Shown here in pieces: positions 62,143-64,000 of a stretch of DNA of 64,000 nucleotides (the stretch's first letter is position 1; each line of letters opens with the position of its first letter). A program made the position numbers and the translations under genes. The notes below the pieces were generated by a model. It worked only from the letters and a program-made list of their open reading frames with translations. It made no database searches and was not told the origin of the DNA. The stretch is from Castor canadensis. Lineage: Eukaryota > Chordata > Mammalia > Rodentia > Castoridae. The stretch covers positions 62,624,951 to 62,688,950 of the forward strand of contig NC_133402.1 in NCBI RefSeq assembly GCF_047511655.1, read 5' to 3'.

Positions 62143-62226
62143 TTTTTTTACTTGCAGTAAAGTTGAACTCAGGGCTCATACATGCAAAGCAGGCACTCTA
62201 TGAATTGAGTCATGCCTCTAGTCCCT
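62143..62226 (-). mobile_element. ID-like SINE with target-site duplication
   Basis: Reverse complement carries gactagaggcatgactcaat and cctgctttgcatg. It is flanked by TACAACAGAAATTTTG at 62127-62142 and 62227-62242, a perfect 16-bp duplication indicating a recent insertion. Confidence 0.92.
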
Positions 62227-62725
62227 TACAACAGAAATTTTGACGATTACAAAACAAATTTAATTTTCCGATTTTCAGTTTTATTTAATAAACTTCAGAC
62301 ATGGACAATTTCTGATTATCTTAAAAGGTGCCCAAGCACCAATCCGGGGCCTCAGACTGAGAGGAGGGGGTAGGAGAGGAGGCAATGGGGTGTCTGGACT
62401 CTCCTGTCCCACGGTACTGAGCCATATCTGGAGCTCAGGTGCTCTCTGATTTCCATGGATGTCACATGGTGGCAGCTGTACCACAGGGGTCTCTAGATTT
62501 ATAAGGGTTACAAATCTGAGGAAAGAAGGAAAAGGATCTGGAAAGCAGTTGGTGTGGAAACCCTTTTGTGCATTCTGAGTTAGTGATGGTACACAGTTCT
62601 CCAGGACTATCAAAGCAGGATTCTTTTGTCTGGGAACACAGGGTAGTGTAGAGTTACGACCTAAACACTACAGCCATGGACCTGCATTTTCTGAATTGTT
62701 TGTTCATTGGGTTTATATATTTATT

Positions 62726-62784
62726 TCTTTGGTGCCTATTACACAGGCGAGGCAAGCTACCACTGAGCTACACCACCAGCCCCC
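62726..62784 (-). mobile_element. ID-type SINE remnant
   Basis: aggcaagctaccactgagct followed by acaccaccagcccc, reverse-strand ID 5' half. Confidence 0.65.
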
Positions 62785-63585
62785 GAATTCAGATTTTTAT
62801 TCATCAACATTTAAGAACTCTCACGATCTTTCAATTCTGTGTATGGACCCAAGCAATACAAACTCCTGTGTTCTTTTAAGTTTAAAATCAAACGCTAGTT
62901 TAATGTTATTTTTTAAATTGGTGAATGTACACGAGGAAGACATGCAGACTTTCCTTCTATGCCTCCCACTGCCCCCACCAAAACCACAACGCTGGTCAGG
63001 CTCTTCGTTACAAACAAGTCCACTCGGAGTCGTATTTAAAATCAGCAAGAGTTCCTGTTACCATTCAGAGTTAGACCACAGACTCAAGGTGCATTTCCCT
63101 GCAGTGCTGGCCAAACCCTTGCTTCCCAAGTGCCCAGTGAGAAACCCACCGCCACTCGTGCCTCCAAGACTGAGCACAAATGCTGCTGCAGTTGTCCCCA
63201 CGCCACCACCTCAGGTCCATTTCCACTCTGGGAAGTCCCACCTTGCAACACTCCTGCTCCCAAGGCCAGGCACCTCTGCTGCTGGCTACAAAATGATTGT
63301 GGCAGGACCCTTTGGTCATGTTGATTGCTTTTGATCAAAGTCTCATCCAGGTGTACAGGATTGGCACTGTCCATGCCACATGTCACATCACTGCCGTGTC
63401 CACAGCTCAGCAGCAAAGGAGTCTGGGAACTCAGCACTGTGGAGGTGGCGGGCCACATCGCTTAGAAACTTCTGCAAATATTAAAAGGCTACTCAAAAAG
63501 TAATGAGCAGGCACAAGCTCAAAGTTTAGTTAGCCTGATTCCTTGCACCTCTTCACCGAGAAAAAGCAGCCCCAGGGGGCTCTTT

Positions 63586-63900
63586 CCCTTTTTTTTGGGC
63601 GGGTGGGTACTAGAGTTTGAACACACTTGCTAGGCAGGCACTCTACCATTTGAGCCACACCCGGGGCCCTGTTGCTTTAGTTAATATTCAGATAGTGTCT
63701 CACACATTTTGTCTCCGGCCGAGCCTCCCCCCTATGCCTCCCAAATAGCTGGGATTACATGAATGCACCACCACTACTCAGCGTGTTTGTAGAGATGGGA
63801 GTCTTGCTAACTTTTGCCTGGGCTGGTCTCAAACCTCAATCCTTCCCATCTCTGCCTCCCGAGTAGTTGAGGTCACAGGCATGAGCCACCACATCTGGTC
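63586..63900 (-). mobile_element. Trimeric SINE
   Basis: T run, ID-like unit (cttgctaggcaggcactcta; ccatttgagccacacccggg), then two 7SL-like monomers ending gaggtcacaggcatgagcca. Confidence 0.88.
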
Positions 63901-64000
63901 CTACAGGGGATGAAATTGTGTATGAAATTGCCCAGGTAACAAAGGTGCTGAATCAAAGCAGGTCTGTTCCCCTGTTCATGATGAGCCAGCATCATTTACT

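Larger units (their letters stand above)
59101..64000. other. PCOLCE2 5' UTR and upstream flank
   Basis: The first ~280 bases are CpG-rich and contain the 5' UTR and proximal promoter. 59.58-61.40 kb is AT-leaning, repeat-poor and without a supported gene. 61.4-64.0 kb holds an LTR-like repeat and several SINEs; 62.23-62.72 and 62.79-63.58 kb show nothing recognised. Confidence 0.7.

Noticed and set aside
62696..63334. 212-residue + strand frame
   Set aside because: Starts inside an ID SINE remnant and runs through unique sequence with competing frames on the other strand. No domain or conserved motif seen.

Overview
This is mammalian nuclear DNA, almost certainly from a rodent. Genes are split into short exons with canonical GT/AG splice sites, and about a third or more of the window is recognisable LINE, SINE and LTR-like repeat. 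The SINEs are 7SL/B1-like monomers and ID-type (tRNA-derived) units, often joined into dimers and trimers. That combination suggests a castorimorph or sciurid-like rodent, with beaver my best guess. The species call is inference; the rodent call is well supported.

Two protein-coding genes lie tail to tail. On the + strand at the left edge are the last two coding exons of TRPC1 (115-309 and 1184-1411), followed by a probable 3' UTR to about 2.93 kb. On the - strand, the whole coding region of PCOLCE2 (procollagen C-endopeptidase enhancer 2) runs from its start codon at 59100 to its stop at 11300, in nine coding exons. It has a CpG-rich promoter at about 58.7-59.4 kb and a 30.5-kb second intron. 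The order TRPC1 (+) / PCOLCE2 (-) matches the arrangement I know from human 3q23. Joined, the exons encode a protein of about 411 residues (signal peptide, CUB1, CUB2, Pro/Thr-rich linker, NTR domain), except that exon 5 carries one extra base. That base shifts the frame and creates an early stop in CUB2. This is the most consequential observation in the window.

Region by region: 0-2.9 kb is the TRPC1 3' end. 2.9-10.9 kb is intergenic, with old L1 fragments on both strands, SINEs and a young 5'-truncated L1 with a perfect 15-bp target-site duplication. 10.9-27.5 kb holds PCOLCE2 exons 9 to 3 with SINE-rich introns. 27.5-58.0 kb is intron 2. It contains L2, MIR and L1M fragments, two 7SK-RNA retropseudogenes inside an old L1M (about 41.1-41.6 kb), LTR-like repeats and a second young L1 in antisense orientation (50.35-51.53 kb). 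58.0-59.4 kb holds exons 2 and 1 and the promoter. 59.4-64 kb is upstream flank with a short tandem duplication, SINEs and one LTR-like repeat, and no gene I can support.

I found no CRISPR array, operon, intact tRNA or rRNA gene, or new gene system. The long open frames outside the named exons are shadows of GC-rich or low-complexity sequence or remnants of transposable elements. Repeat-family names come from remembered consensus patterns, not a database search, and most boundaries are accurate to roughly 10-30 bases.
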